Shown here in pieces: positions 1 to 7,382 of a DNA stretch of 64,000 nt. The translations under genes and the position numbers were made by a program. Numbering within the stretch: the stretch's first letter is position 1; each line of letters opens with the position of its first letter. The DNA lies in the NCBI RefSeq assembly GCF_000237805.1, contig NZ_CM001376.1, positions 1,478,349-1,542,348 of the forward strand, read 5' to 3'. This DNA comes from Jonquetella anthropi DSM 22815. GTDB lineage: Bacteria > Synergistota > Synergistia > Synergistales > Dethiosulfovibrionaceae. The notes under the pieces were generated by a model. The model saw nothing but the letters and a program-made list of their open reading frames with translations, had not been told where the DNA came from and ran no database searches.

Positions 1-455
1 GAGTGACCCAGAAGCTCCATCTGCAGCGCCGCTTCCTTGGCCGTCATCGGGTGAGGCTCGACGACCTTCTCCCGTTCGATTCGGACGCCCGAGTAGCTGC
101 TCTCCGGCTCGGCCTGCGCCGCAGTGTCCTCGTACCCAAACGACACGTCGTGAGCCTTCAGCTGAGCGCGGTCAATCAGGTACTCTTTGTGACGGCGGAT
201 ACGGCGCTCCAGGACCTTGAGGGCCAGATCAAACGCCTTGCGCAGGTCCGGATCCCGCTGTTCGCCCCGGAGGACGACGCCATTCGCGTCGGCGGTAATC
301 TCTACTGTCACAAAGTCTTTTTTATCAGTTTTCACCGCCACCTGCATGTCCAAGATCCGGGAGAAAAATTTCTCCATCCGCCCCAGCTTGCCTTCCATGT
401 ACTCTTTCATCTCGGCAGGAATCTTTGCATTGTGCGTGGTGAATCGAATATCCAT
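1..455 (-). CDS. hpf: Ribosome hibernation promoting factor, long form (HPF/RaiA family), 3'-truncated by window edge
   Basis: Binds the decoding centre of 30S subunits in stationary phase; long-form members dimerise ribosomes through a C-terminal domain. The visible 151 codons begin MDIRFTTHNAKIPAEMK, carry the N-terminal beta-alpha-beta RNA-binding domain, a charged linker after about residue 105, and then the start of the tail domain with the family motif MTAKEAALQMELLGH. The rest of that domain lies beyond position 1. An AAGGAGG SD at 464-470 serves either of two adjacent ATG codons (453-455 or 456-458). It is transcribed away from aspC and has an extended -10 upstream. The tail motif marks it as long HPF rather than the short YfiA type. 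Confidence 0.9.
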   Translation of the reverse strand, partial: MDIRFTTHNAKIPAEMKEYMEGKLGRMEKFFSRILDMQVAVKTDKKDFVTVEITADANGVVLRGEQRDPDLRKAFDLALKVLERRIRRHKEYLIDRAQLKAHDVSFGYEDTAAQAEPESSYSGVRIEREKVVEPHPMTAKEAALQMELLGH

Positions 456-521
456 CATTCCATCCTCCTTCCGCAGGTTCTGCTGCAGGTAAAGAACCAA
501 GTTTCCTTTACCTTTAACTGT

Positions 522-530
522 ATTGTATCA
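522..530 (-). promoter_or_regulatory. Candidate extended -10 promoter for hpf
   Basis: On the minus strand this reads TGATACAAT, an extended -10 (TG, one base, TACAAT), about 65 bases before the hpf start. No convincing -35 lies at 17 bases. An identical nonamer occurs upstream of secG, which gives some support. Inference only. Confidence 0.4.
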
Positions 531-651
531 CATTGGCAAATTATCACGCCCGCGTCAAAACGACAGCGAAGCCGCGACGTTTTTCGCCTAGCTTTTTTAG
601 CTGGGGTCTGTTTAAATAGATTTATCACAATGCCTTCAGGAGATGATTTCT

Positions 652-1839
652 TTGGAGCTTTCAAAGCGTGCACGGAACCTTCAGCCTTCGGCGACGTTAG
701 CCGTGTCGGCCAGAGCGGCCGAACTCAAGCGGCAGGGACGCCCGGTCATTTCGTTTGGCGCCGGCGAGCCGGACTTCGACTCCCCCGACGCGGTGAAAAA
801 GGCCGGACACGACGCGATAGAGTCGGGCAAGACCCACTACACGCCCAACCCAGGAACGCCTGAGCTGCGAGAGGCCGTCTGCGTCGATTACTCCCACCGG
901 TTTGGCTTGGACTACGCGCCCTCAGAAGTGCTGGTCGGAAGCGGCGCAAAGCCGTTGATCTACTGCGCTCTGGCCGCGCTGCTTGACGACGGCGACGAGG
1001 TGATTCTCCCCGTCCCGGCTTGGGTAAGCTACGTGGAGCAGATCAAGCTCTGCGGCGGCAAGGCCGTCTTGGTGGAGACCGGCGACACGAACCACCTGCC
1101 GTTGGCCGATCGGCTCGAAGCGGCCGTCACGCCCCGAAGCAAGTGCATTCTCATCAACAGCCCGAATAACCCGACAGGCGCCGTGTACGACGAGGAGACA
1201 CTGAAGGCCATCGCCAGCTTGGCGCTTCGCCACGACCTCGTCATCATCAACGACGAGATTTACGAGCAGCTCGTCTATGAAGGCGCGTACTCCCAGATCG
1301 TCAAGACCTGCCCGGAGGTCAAAGACCGGACGATCAACGTCAACGGCGTGAGCAAGGCTTTCGCCATGACGGGCTGGAGAATCGGCTTCGCCCTCGGCCC
1401 GGCGAAAATCATCAAGGCCATGGCAGGCATTCAGGGACACCTGAACTCCTGCGCCTGCTCGGTGTCTCAGGCGGCCGCCCTTGGCGGACTTCAAAACGCC
1501 CAGGCCGACGTGGCCGTCATGCGGCAGGCGTTCAGCGCCCGCCGACAGCTGGTGTTCGACCTGCTGGCCAAGATCCCCGGCGTCTCGTTCGTCCGGCCCA
1601 AGGGGGCTTTCTACGTCCTCGTGGACCTGAAAAACTTTCTCGGCAAGCGGCGCGGCGATGTGATACTGACCGACGACGCGGCGTTTTGCTCCGACCTTTT
1701 AGAGTATGCCAACGTAGCTGCCACGCCGGGCAGCGCGTTCTTCGCGCCCGGCACAATGCGGCTGTCCTACGCCAACTCGGAGGAAGATATCCGCGAAGGG
1801 CTCAAGCGCTTGGCGTCCTACGTGGCGTCTCTCCAATAA
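652..1839 (+). CDS. aspC: Pyridoxal-phosphate aspartate aminotransferase (class I, AspC-like)
   Basis: Fold-type I PLP aminotransferase that moves the amino group of aspartate or a similar amino acid to 2-oxoglutarate. The 395-residue protein is the usual size for the Thermus/Bacillus AspC subgroup. It has the N-terminal LSKRA signature, the NSPNNPTGAVY motif, and the PLP-lysine region NGVSKAFAMTGWRIG. I chose TTG at 652: AGGAG at 638-642 is nine bases away, whereas it abuts the ATG at 643 with no spacing, and family members begin M-x-LSKRA. It is divergent from hpf and ends at a bidirectional terminator. Exact substrate range is not visible; aromatic or prephenate activity is possible in this subgroup. 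Confidence 0.88.
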   Translation: MELSKRARNLQPSATLAVSARAAELKRQGRPVISFGAGEPDFDSPDAVKKAGHDAIESGKTHYTPNPGTPELREAVCVDYSHRFGLDYAPSEVLVGSGAKPLIYCALAALLDDGDEVILPVPAWVSYVEQIKLCGGKAVLVETGDTNHLPLADRLEAAVTPRSKCILINSPNNPTGAVYDEETLKAIASLALRHDLVIINDEIYEQLVYEGAYSQIVKTCPEVKDRTINVNGVSKAFAMTGWRIGFALGPAKIIKAMAGIQGHLNSCACSVSQAAALGGLQNAQADVAVMRQAFSARRQLVFDLLAKIPGVSFVRPKGAFYVLVDLKNFLGKRRGDVILTDDAAFCSDLLEYANVAATPGSAFFAPGTMRLSYANSEEDIREGLKRLASYVASLQ

Positions 1840-1854
1840 AAGCTTTTCAACAAC

Positions 1855-1904
1855 AAAGGAGCCGAAGGCCTGCGATGCAGTCCTTCGGCTCCTTTTATTT
1901 TTTT
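1855..1904. terminator. Bidirectional rho-independent terminator
   Basis: A 14-bp stem (AAAGGAGCCGAAGG with its complement at 1882-1895) closes a 13-base loop and is followed by a T-rich tract. It sits between the convergent aspC and M20 amidohydrolase genes. The A-rich left side lets it serve the minus strand less strongly. Confidence 0.85.
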
Positions 1905-1910
1905 ACCCCG

Positions 1911-3236
1911 TCAAGGCCGGTCCGGCCTGTTGGCCGTCTCGTCGAACCACCCGTTCAGGCGTCTCAGGTACTCAGCCTTCGTCAGCCGGGGCGTGAAGTC
2001 CTTGATGACCGCCTGTGCCTTGGCGCCGCCGTCGGACAACAGGTCGACCAGCGTCCCCAGAAGGGCGCGGGCAGGGTCAATCAGCGCCTTGTCCACGTTC
2101 TCCACCTTGTAGTCGGCGCCGTGAAACGAGCCGCTGCAGCCGCCGCTGTGCGGGTGAAGGGCCGGCATCAGGCAGCTGATGTCCCCCATGTCGGTCGAGC
2201 CGGCGCTCCAACCGGCGCGGGTAATGCCGCTCCCAGTGTAGCGGACGTTCGCCGAAAAAATTTCTTCCAGCTGTCGGTTCGGGTGCAACGGAAGGTATCC
2301 CGGCAGGGCCCGCACGACGCACCGAGCGCCCAACGCGTCGCCGCCGGCGAGAAAAGCGCTTCTGACGCTGGGGAACGCCCGGTCGATGGCGTCGAGCGTC
2401 GCCGCCCGGAGGTACCCTTCCAGCCTGACGTCGTCAGGAATGGCGTTCACCGCGTCGCCGCCTTTTGTGATGATGTAGTGAACCCGAAGGTGGTCTTCGT
2501 CCCGAAACGTCTCCCGCAGGGCGTTGACGCCGTTCATGCCCGACAGCGCCGCGTAAAGCGCGTTCACGCCCTTGTGAGGCTCGCCGGCCGCGTGGGCCTG
2601 CCGGCCCTGATAGGCGACCGAGTAGGCCCGAAAGCCGTTGCAGCCTTCCGGGAGCGTGAAGTCATCGCCGCACCCAGCGTGAACCATCATGGCAATCTGC
2701 ACGTCGTCAAACGCGCCTAGCCTGACGAGTTCCTGCTTGCCGCCCAGGTAGCCGATCTCTCCGGCCTCACGCAGCCTGAGCCGTTCGCCGATCATGATGT
2801 ACTCCTCGGCAGGGACGGCTATGAAGACGATGCGGCCGCACAAGCTCTGCGCCGCGCCGGAATCCTTCAAAGCCATCGCGCAGCCCAGCAGTCCGGCCAT
2901 CTGAAAATCGTGGCCGCAGGTGTGAGACGCCCCGGTAGTCAAGTCGGCCTGCGGATAGTTCCGACAGGTCACCGCGTCCAGCTCGCCTAATATGGCGACC
3001 GTCGGCCCGGGGGCCCCGCACTCCAAAACAGCCCGAAGCCCTGTACGGCCCAAGCCGGTCTGCACTTGAAAGCCCAAACCGGACAGGACTTCAGCAGCCT
3101 TCGCGGACGTGCGGAACTCGAAGTACCCGTGCTCGGGGTGAAGGTGCAGGTCAGTCCAAAACGACAGCAGATCGTCCCGCCGCCGGTCCAGCGCTTCCAT
3201 CAGACTCGTTTTCAGACCTTCAATGTCCACCGTCAT
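1911..3236 (-). CDS. M20-family metallo-amidohydrolase (AbgA/HmrA-like)
   Basis: Zinc- or manganese-dependent hydrolase of N-acyl or aminoacyl amide bonds, probably cytoplasmic. The 441-residue protein has the metal-binding motif GASHTCGHD near residue 105, the catalytic acid segment PAEEY near 147, and a lid/dimerisation domain (about 190-310) with RQAHAAGEPHKG. A paralogue at 46478-47818 shares length, motif order and many identical segments. The start overlaps the stop of the upstream selenoprotein candidate by four bases (ATGA), so the two are translationally coupled. Substrate is unknown; aminobenzoyl-glutamate-type or N-acyl amino acids are typical for relatives. Confidence 0.85.
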   Translation of the reverse strand: MTVDIEGLKTSLMEALDRRRDDLLSFWTDLHLHPEHGYFEFRTSAKAAEVLSGLGFQVQTGLGRTGLRAVLECGAPGPTVAILGELDAVTCRNYPQADLTTGASHTCGHDFQMAGLLGCAMALKDSGAAQSLCGRIVFIAVPAEEYIMIGERLRLREAGEIGYLGGKQELVRLGAFDDVQIAMMVHAGCGDDFTLPEGCNGFRAYSVAYQGRQAHAAGEPHKGVNALYAALSGMNGVNALRETFRDEDHLRVHYIITKGGDAVNAIPDDVRLEGYLRAATLDAIDRAFPSVRSAFLAGGDALGARCVVRALPGYLPLHPNRQLEEIFSANVRYTGSGITRAGWSAGSTDMGDISCLMPALHPHSGGCSGSFHGADYKVENVDKALIDPARALLGTLVDLLSDGGAKAQAVIKDFTPRLTKAEYLRRLNGWFDETANRPDRP

Positions 3237-3589
3237 GACGCTTCTCCTTCCCGGCTGGCTGGAACTTCGCCCAACGCTTGGCCGATAACAGCCGACAGCT
3301 CATCCCACGTCGGCACGCCACGAAAGATCACTTTGTTGTTCAGCACCCACGTCGTTTGGCCGGCACGGATTGAAAACCGAATCGTCTGCCACAGCCAAGC
3401 GAAGCACCGAGGATCGTAAAAATCAATTTCCAGCCTGTCGCCGTAAACTGAACTCAACCGTTTAACCAGTCGGCCGACCGCTACGCGGTCGTTCTCTCCT
3501 GGACGAGTCCGCCGATCGTCGTCCCGAAGAACGACGGTGCATCACCCGCAGCCGCCCGTCGCTCCTTCTCGGAATATCTTGAGCTTCAT
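3233..3589 (-). CDS. Candidate selenocysteine-containing thioredoxin-fold protein (in-frame TGA at codon 16)
   Basis: ATG at 3587-3589 follows a GGGGGAG SD (six-base gap) and a promoter with a 17-base spacer. The frame runs MKLKIFREGATGGCG, TGA (3542-3544), then CTVVLRDD onward for 102 codons to a TGA stop coupled to the M20 gene. Reading the first TGA as selenocysteine gives 118 residues with a C14-G15-U16-C17 redox motif at the usual thioredoxin position. It also gives a C-terminal TTWVLNNKVIFRGVPTWDEL segment, like the cis-Pro/beta-4 end of thioredoxin-like proteins. The part after the TGA would start only at TTG 3457 and has no SD there. SECIS-like hairpins follow the TGA. Sec insertion is inference; no sel genes are in the window. 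A frameshift-free pseudogene or sequencing error is the alternative. Confidence 0.75.
3501..3541 (-). promoter_or_regulatory. Candidate bacterial SECIS element downstream of the in-frame TGA
   Basis: After the TGA the transcript can fold GGACGA (3519-3524) with UCGUCC (3501-3506) around a 12-base loop that starts 24 bases after the TGA and has G at its second position. This fits the general bacterial SECIS rules. An alternative, mutually exclusive 8-bp stem capped by a UUCG tetraloop uses 3517-3536, with its loop 13 bases after the TGA. Which one forms is not known. Confidence 0.5.
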
Positions 3590-3612
3590 CGGCCTCTCCC
3601 CCTTTAAGTTTT

Positions 3613-3641
3613 ATCTTAAAGCAGGAATCAGGACTTGACAA
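3613..3641 (-). promoter_or_regulatory. Sigma-70-type promoter for the selenoprotein candidate
   Basis: On the minus strand TTGTCA (3636-3641), a 17-base spacer and TAAGAT (3613-3618), placed about 24 bases before the ATG at 3589. It matches the -35 consensus at five of six and the -10 at four of six. It supports transcription starting just upstream of 3589, independent of the ribosomal-protein operon, which ends at its own terminator. Confidence 0.65.
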
Positions 3642-3654
3642 CACGAGGCCAGAC

Positions 3655-3685
3655 AAAAAAAGTCCGTCCCCGGGGGGGACGGACT
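3655..3685 (-). terminator. Rho-independent terminator of rplM-rpsI
   Basis: AGTCCGTCCCC pairs with GGGGACGGACT around a three-base loop and, on the minus strand, is followed by seven T. It lies 12 bases past the rpsI stop. Confidence 0.9.
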
Positions 3686-3696
3686 CGAAAAACGAA

Positions 3697-4089
3697 TTAA
3701 CGCTTGCTGAACTGGTAGCGGGCGCGGGCGCCTCTCTGGCCGAACTTCTTGCGCTCGACCATACGGGGATCCCGGGTCAGCATGCCGGCCTTCTTGAGCT
3801 GGGCCCGAAGGTCCGGGTTCAGCTTGATGAGGGCGCGGGCAAGTCCCATGCGGATCGCTCCGCTCTGACCGGTCAGGCCGCCGCCGTGCGCGTTGACGAA
3901 CACGTCGACTTTGTTCTCCAGACCGAGCAGAACGAGCGGCGACAGGGCCGCCGTCAGCCAGTTGTGCCGGGGGAAGTACTCGGCCGGCTCACGGTCGTTG
4001 ACGAGGAATTTCCCCTCGCCGGAAACAAGGCGAACTCTGGCGACAGCGTTCTTCCGCCGCCCGGTGCCCCAGAAGTAGGACGTAGCCAT
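3697..4089 (-). CDS. rpsI: 30S ribosomal protein S9
   Basis: Primary rRNA-binding protein of the 30S head whose C-terminal tail reaches the P-site tRNA. The 130-residue product shows the family N-terminus (YFWGTGRRKNAVARVRL), the GGGLTGQSGAIRMGLARAL core and the expected basic end RYQFSKR. It follows rplM with a 15-base gap, the usual L13-S9 pair, and ends at a strong terminator. Confidence 0.98.
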   Translation of the reverse strand: MATSYFWGTGRRKNAVARVRLVSGEGKFLVNDREPAEYFPRHNWLTAALSPLVLLGLENKVDVFVNAHGGGLTGQSGAIRMGLARALIKLNPDLRAQLKKAGMLTRDPRMVERKKFGQRGARARYQFSKR

Positions 4090-4104
4090 TGAGTTTTTCC
4101 TCCT

Positions 4105-4539
4105 TTACAGCGTAATCTGCACGGGCTGCTGTGCCGCGTGGGGGTGATCGGCGCCGGCGTAAACCTTGAGCTTGCGCTCAAAGTGAAGGCGCGACTTGGG
4201 AAGCATGCCGCGGACGATGCGCTCCACCAGACGGGTGGAATCTTTCTGCATCATCTCAGCATACGTGGTCTCCTTGAATCCTCCGGGATGCCCGGAATGA
4301 CGGTAAACTTTCGTCTCAGCCAGCTTCCGGCGGCCGGTGAATCCGACCTTGTCGGCGTTGATGACGATGACAAAGTCGCCGGTATCAACGTGCGGCGTGT
4401 AGCTGGGCTTGCTCTTGCCGGTAAGAATTAGCGAAATCCGCGAAGCCAAACGGCCCAACGGAATGTCCGTTGCGTCGATGACGTACCACTTGGGCACGTA
4501 GCTGGCCTTCGTCGCCATAAAAGTCCGGTTGGCGGTCAT
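4105..4539 (-). CDS. rplM: 50S ribosomal protein L13
   Basis: Early-assembly protein of the large subunit. It contains WYVIDATDIPLGRLAS, the GDFVIVINADKV core and the RMLPK-type segment GMLPKSRLHFERKLKVYAG. At 144 residues it is normal size. The start at 4539 has AAGGAG about 13 bases away, which is rather distant; an internal ATG seven codons later has no SD, so I kept the first. It is first gene of the rplM-rpsI pair, preceded by a 176-base intergenic stretch in which I see no clear promoter. Confidence 0.97.
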   Translation of the reverse strand: MTANRTFMATKASYVPKWYVIDATDIPLGRLASRISLILTGKSKPSYTPHVDTGDFVIVINADKVGFTGRRKLAETKVYRHSGHPGGFKETTYAEMMQKDSTRLVERIVRGMLPKSRLHFERKLKVYAGADHPHAAQQPVQITL

Positions 4540-4715
4540 GGTTCAAAACACACTCCTTTGCGCTGTGGTGTCTCTTCAATCGTCGAGTCTCATTCTGGGG
4601 AAAGAGAACTCATCGTCTGACTGCGCCGCCGTCCGGAACGGGTCTGAGGTCGTAGGGAGAGCGTGTGACGGCTCACCATCAGATCCCAGACGAGCAGTGC
4701 TTCAAAACAGACGAA

Positions 4716-5762
4716 TTATTGTACATCAACAAGCTTGGGGTTGTCCAGTCTCCCGGGCAATCTTCCCCGCTTGGCGATCGGTTTACCGTCCACTTCTTTC
4801 AAGTCCATAGTCATGTCGCAGGTCACGCCGTGGCAAATGTAGCTGCCCACGCCGAACATGTCGACGCCGGCGGCGGACAGAATACGGATCCGATCGGGAT
4901 CAAGCCCGCCGGAAGCGACGATTTTTACGTTCGGGAATCCGGCCTTGTCGAGCCGCCACCGAACCTCCCGGACAAGCGCCGGCGTCACGCCGCCGCGCTC
5001 GCTGGGCGTGTCGAGACGAATGGACGTGAGCCGGTCGCCGAGGGCTTCGGCAACCCGAAGCGTCTCTTCGGCCTCGTCCTTAAACGTGTCGACCAGAACC
5101 GTCATCGGCTCATGAGGCTTCAGCAGCGACGCGTATGCCTTGGCGACCCGAACCGTGTCGCCGTTCACCAGCACAACCGCGTGGGGAATCGTGCCGGACG
5201 GCTCGCCACCGGCAAGCTTAGCGCCCAGAATACAACTGGCGGCGCTGCAGCCGCCGACTGACACGGCGATGCTCTCCATGACCGGCGCGACAGACGGGTG
5301 AACGTGCCGGGCGCCGAAGCACAAGCACGGCTTGCCGCCGGCGGCTTCGACACACTCCCGAGCTGCGGTCGCCCAGCCTGATGAGCTGGCCAAAATGCCG
5401 AGGAGAATCGACTCGTAGGCGCCAAACTCGCCGTACGCCCCCTCGATTCTCATCAGGGTGTCCTTGCTCTCGAAGGTATCCCCGTCCCGAAGCGACTGCA
5501 CCTTGACGTTCAGCGGCTTCAAAATCCGCAGGGCCTCTCCCAGTCCGGCAAAAACGCCGTGCCGTCTGGCAAAGATCTCCGCCGTCACCGGGACGTCGAG
5601 CTGACCGGTAACCCGAAGGACGTCCCGGGACCGAACAAAGTACACGTCAGCCACAGCGCCGGAGATAATTTCCTCGTGAGTGGCGCTTAAAAACAGCCTG
5701 TCTTTGTCCGGCGTAAAGGCCTTCACATCGGCCATCGTGTCGAAGGCCAGAGGCGTCGTCAT
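4716..5762 (-). CDS. Nicotinate phosphoribosyltransferase-type enzyme
   Basis: Makes nicotinate mononucleotide from nicotinate and PRPP for NAD salvage. The 348-residue protein resembles the short archaeal/Thermoplasma-type NAPRTase. It has the N-terminal HEEIISGAVADVYFVR segment, a central GARHVHP motif and a phosphate-loop region KIVASGGLDPDRI followed by GVGSYI. The start at 5762 overlaps the secG stop (ATGA); longer upstream extensions would run through secG. A quinolinate phosphoribosyltransferase is less likely because the protein is longer and the N-terminal motif is NAPRTase-like. Confidence 0.8.
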   Translation of the reverse strand: MTTPLAFDTMADVKAFTPDKDRLFLSATHEEIISGAVADVYFVRSRDVLRVTGQLDVPVTAEIFARRHGVFAGLGEALRILKPLNVKVQSLRDGDTFESKDTLMRIEGAYGEFGAYESILLGILASSSGWATAARECVEAAGGKPCLCFGARHVHPSVAPVMESIAVSVGGCSAASCILGAKLAGGEPSGTIPHAVVLVNGDTVRVAKAYASLLKPHEPMTVLVDTFKDEAEETLRVAEALGDRLTSIRLDTPSERGGVTPALVREVRWRLDKAGFPNVKIVASGGLDPDRIRILSAAGVDMFGVGSYICHGVTCDMTMDLKEVDGKPIAKRGRLPGRLDNPKLVDVQ

Positions 5763-5992
5763 GACTTCATCATCACCAGCGCGACTGAAGTGATGAGGAA
5801 CAGGGCGCAGCAGGCCACCGAAATCTTCGACAGGGTGGTAAACCGGTGCCACTGGCGGGTGGACACTGCGTCAGCCTGAGTAGCGCCGCCAAAGATACCG
5901 CCAAAGCGGCCCTGCTTCCGGGGCTGCATGATCACGCTGGCAGACAGGACAACGCACAGCAACAGTTGAAAAATGTTCAGCGCGGTTCTCAT
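5759..5992 (-). CDS. secG: Protein-export membrane protein SecG
   Basis: Small SecYEG subunit that stimulates SecA-driven export. The 77 residues form two membrane segments (about 4-22 and 53-73) around the conserved cytoplasmic loop with GGIFGGATQADAV. A GGAGG SD lies about 12 bases before the ATG. The stop overlaps the next gene by four bases. Confidence 0.92.
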   Translation of the reverse strand: MRTALNIFQLLLCVVLSASVIMQPRKQGRFGGIFGGATQADAVSTRQWHRFTTLSKISVACCALFLITSVALVMMKS

Positions 5993-6036
5993 ATCGATGA
6001 GACACCTCCGTTTAATATCTCGGGCCTTCCGGCCGA

Positions 6037-6663
6037 TCAGGACTTGATTGTATCACACTTGCCGCCCAGAGCTAAAAAAAGCTGGCGGGTTGCTTTTCCC
6101 CGGTGGGACACCGCGTCTTTCTCCTCCATGGTCATCTGAGCAAACGTCTTCGTCTCTCCCAGCGGGAGGAAAAGCGAGTCGTAGCCGAATCCTCGTTCGC
6201 CAAGCTCCTGCTCGGTCACAGAGCCGTCGCAGTACTGCAGAGTCGACCACTCCGAGCCGTCGGGCCAGCACAGGACCAAAGCTGCGGCAAAACGGGCGGA
6301 CCGATCTGCAACGCCGGCCAGCTCGCCCAACAGCTTCGCCCGGCATTCCGCGTCCGTGGGCGCGTAGCGGGCCGAACGGACGCCCGGACGCCCGCCCAGA
6401 GCCGCCACTTCGATGCCGCTGTCGTCCGCCAGAGCAGGGAGGTTCGTCCGCTCGCACCAAGCCTGGGCTTTCAGGCGGGCGTTCTCCAAAAACGTCTCGC
6501 CGGTTTCTTCTACCTCAAGGTTCGGGCAAAGGTCTTTCCCCATCAGGAGCGTTATCCCCAAAGGCGCGAGAAGTTTTTGGAACTCGACGAACTTGTTTCG
6601 ATTGCCAGTGGCAATAACCAGCTGACGAAGCGTCTTCACATCGATCACTCGAATGTCCCCCAA
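6037..6663 (-). CDS. rdgB: dITP/XTP pyrophosphatase (RdgB/HAM1 family)
   Basis: Hydrolyses non-canonical purine triphosphates (dITP, XTP) to monophosphates and so cleans the nucleotide pool. The 208 residues include the opening LVIATGNRNKFVEF, the LEVEETGETFLENARLKA segment, LADDSGIEV, the GFGYDSLF motif and the C-terminal HRGKA. The start overlaps the end of rph by 19 bases; an internal GTG (VKTLRQL) is an alternative. The rph-rdgB adjacency is widespread. Confidence 0.93.
   Translation of the reverse strand: MGDIRVIDVKTLRQLVIATGNRNKFVEFQKLLAPLGITLLMGKDLCPNLEVEETGETFLENARLKAQAWCERTNLPALADDSGIEVAALGGRPGVRSARYAPTDAECRAKLLGELAGVADRSARFAAALVLCWPDGSEWSTLQYCDGSVTEQELGERGFGYDSLFLPLGETKTFAQMTMEEKDAVSHRGKATRQLFLALGGKCDTIKS
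6047..6055 (-). promoter_or_regulatory. Candidate extended -10 promoter for secG
   Basis: Minus-strand TGATACAAT lies inside the last codons of rdgB, about 55 bases before the secG ATG. It is the same nonamer as upstream of hpf. No clear -35 is visible. Confidence 0.35.
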
Positions 6664-7382
6664 TCCTTCACGCCCATAGTTTTGCGCTGCAGTTCCGTGA
6701 TTTGGGCCAAGGCGTTTTCCCCGCAGTCGAGCAGCTCATTCAGTTCGCTTCGGCTGAACGTTCCGCCCTCGCCTGTCCCCTGAAGCTCAATAAAAACGCC
6801 GTTCCCGTTGCCAACAACGTTGAAGTCCACCTCTGCCCGACTGTCCTCCGAGTAGTCCAAATCGGTCAGGATCTGGCCGTCGACCTTGCCGATGCTGACG
6901 GCAGCAACCGGCATTCGGAAAGGACTCGCGGCAATTCGCCCTCCGGCGATGAGGCTTCGGACCGCTCCGGCCAAGGCGAGAAAAGCCCCGGTGATCGACG
7001 CCGTTCTCGTGCCGCCGTCCGCCTGAAGAACGTCGCAGTCCAAGGTGACTGTCAGCTCTCCCAGCTGGGCCAGGTCGACCGACGCACGAAGGGACCGACC
7101 GATGAGCCGGCTGATTTCCATGCTCCTGCCCGACTGGCGCCCCTTGACGCTCTCCCGAACCGTCCGAGAACTGGTCGCCCGCGGAAGCATCGCGTACTCG
7201 GCTGTCACCCAGCCCTGCCCGCTTCCCCGCAGAAACGGCGGAACTTTGTTGTCCACCGACGCGGTGCAGAGCACTTTTGTCTCGCCCCATTCGACCAGGC
7301 ATGAGCCTTCTGCCCAGCGATTGACGTCCAGCGTCAGGGAGATTTTTCGCAGGTCGCAGGCGCCCCGGCCGTTGTTCCTCAA
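6645..7382 (-). CDS. rph: Ribonuclease PH
   Basis: Phosphorolytic 3'-5' exoribonuclease that trims tRNA precursors. The protein has the ring-forming RNase PH domain with GSGQGWVTAEYAMLPRAT, the RLIGRSLRA motif, DCDVLQADGGTRTASI and the C-terminal E-rich end. I chose TTG at 7382 because it gives the family N-terminus M-R-x-x-GR and overlaps the stop of the GerM-domain gene as TTGA; GTG at 7397 would add five residues. Total 245 residues. Confidence 0.93.
   Translation of the reverse strand: MRNNGRGACDLRKISLTLDVNRWAEGSCLVEWGETKVLCTASVDNKVPPFLRGSGQGWVTAEYAMLPRATSSRTVRESVKGRQSGRSMEISRLIGRSLRASVDLAQLGELTVTLDCDVLQADGGTRTASITGAFLALAGAVRSLIAGGRIAASPFRMPVAAVSIGKVDGQILTDLDYSEDSRAEVDFNVVGNGNGVFIELQGTGEGGTFSRSELNELLDCGENALAQITELQRKTMGVKDWGTFE

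Noticed and set aside
455-673. 72-codon minus-strand ORF between hpf and aspC
   Set aside because: Covers the promoter region, overlaps the aspC start and has no SD or recognisable sequence.
3233-3457. Stand-alone 74-codon reading of the thioredoxin-like gene from TTG
   Set aside because: No SD before TTG 3457, and the matching N-terminal part, promoter and SD lie upstream in the same frame across a single TGA.
3542-3544. TGA read as tryptophan or glycine by a recoded genetic code
   Set aside because: Many clear genes in the window (for example the M20, rdgB and alaS genes) end properly at TGA, so it is a normal stop here.
3462-3656. 64-codon minus-strand ORF spanning the TGA in another frame
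   Set aside because: Would start inside the promoter, lacks an SD and has a low-complexity Arg/Ser translation.
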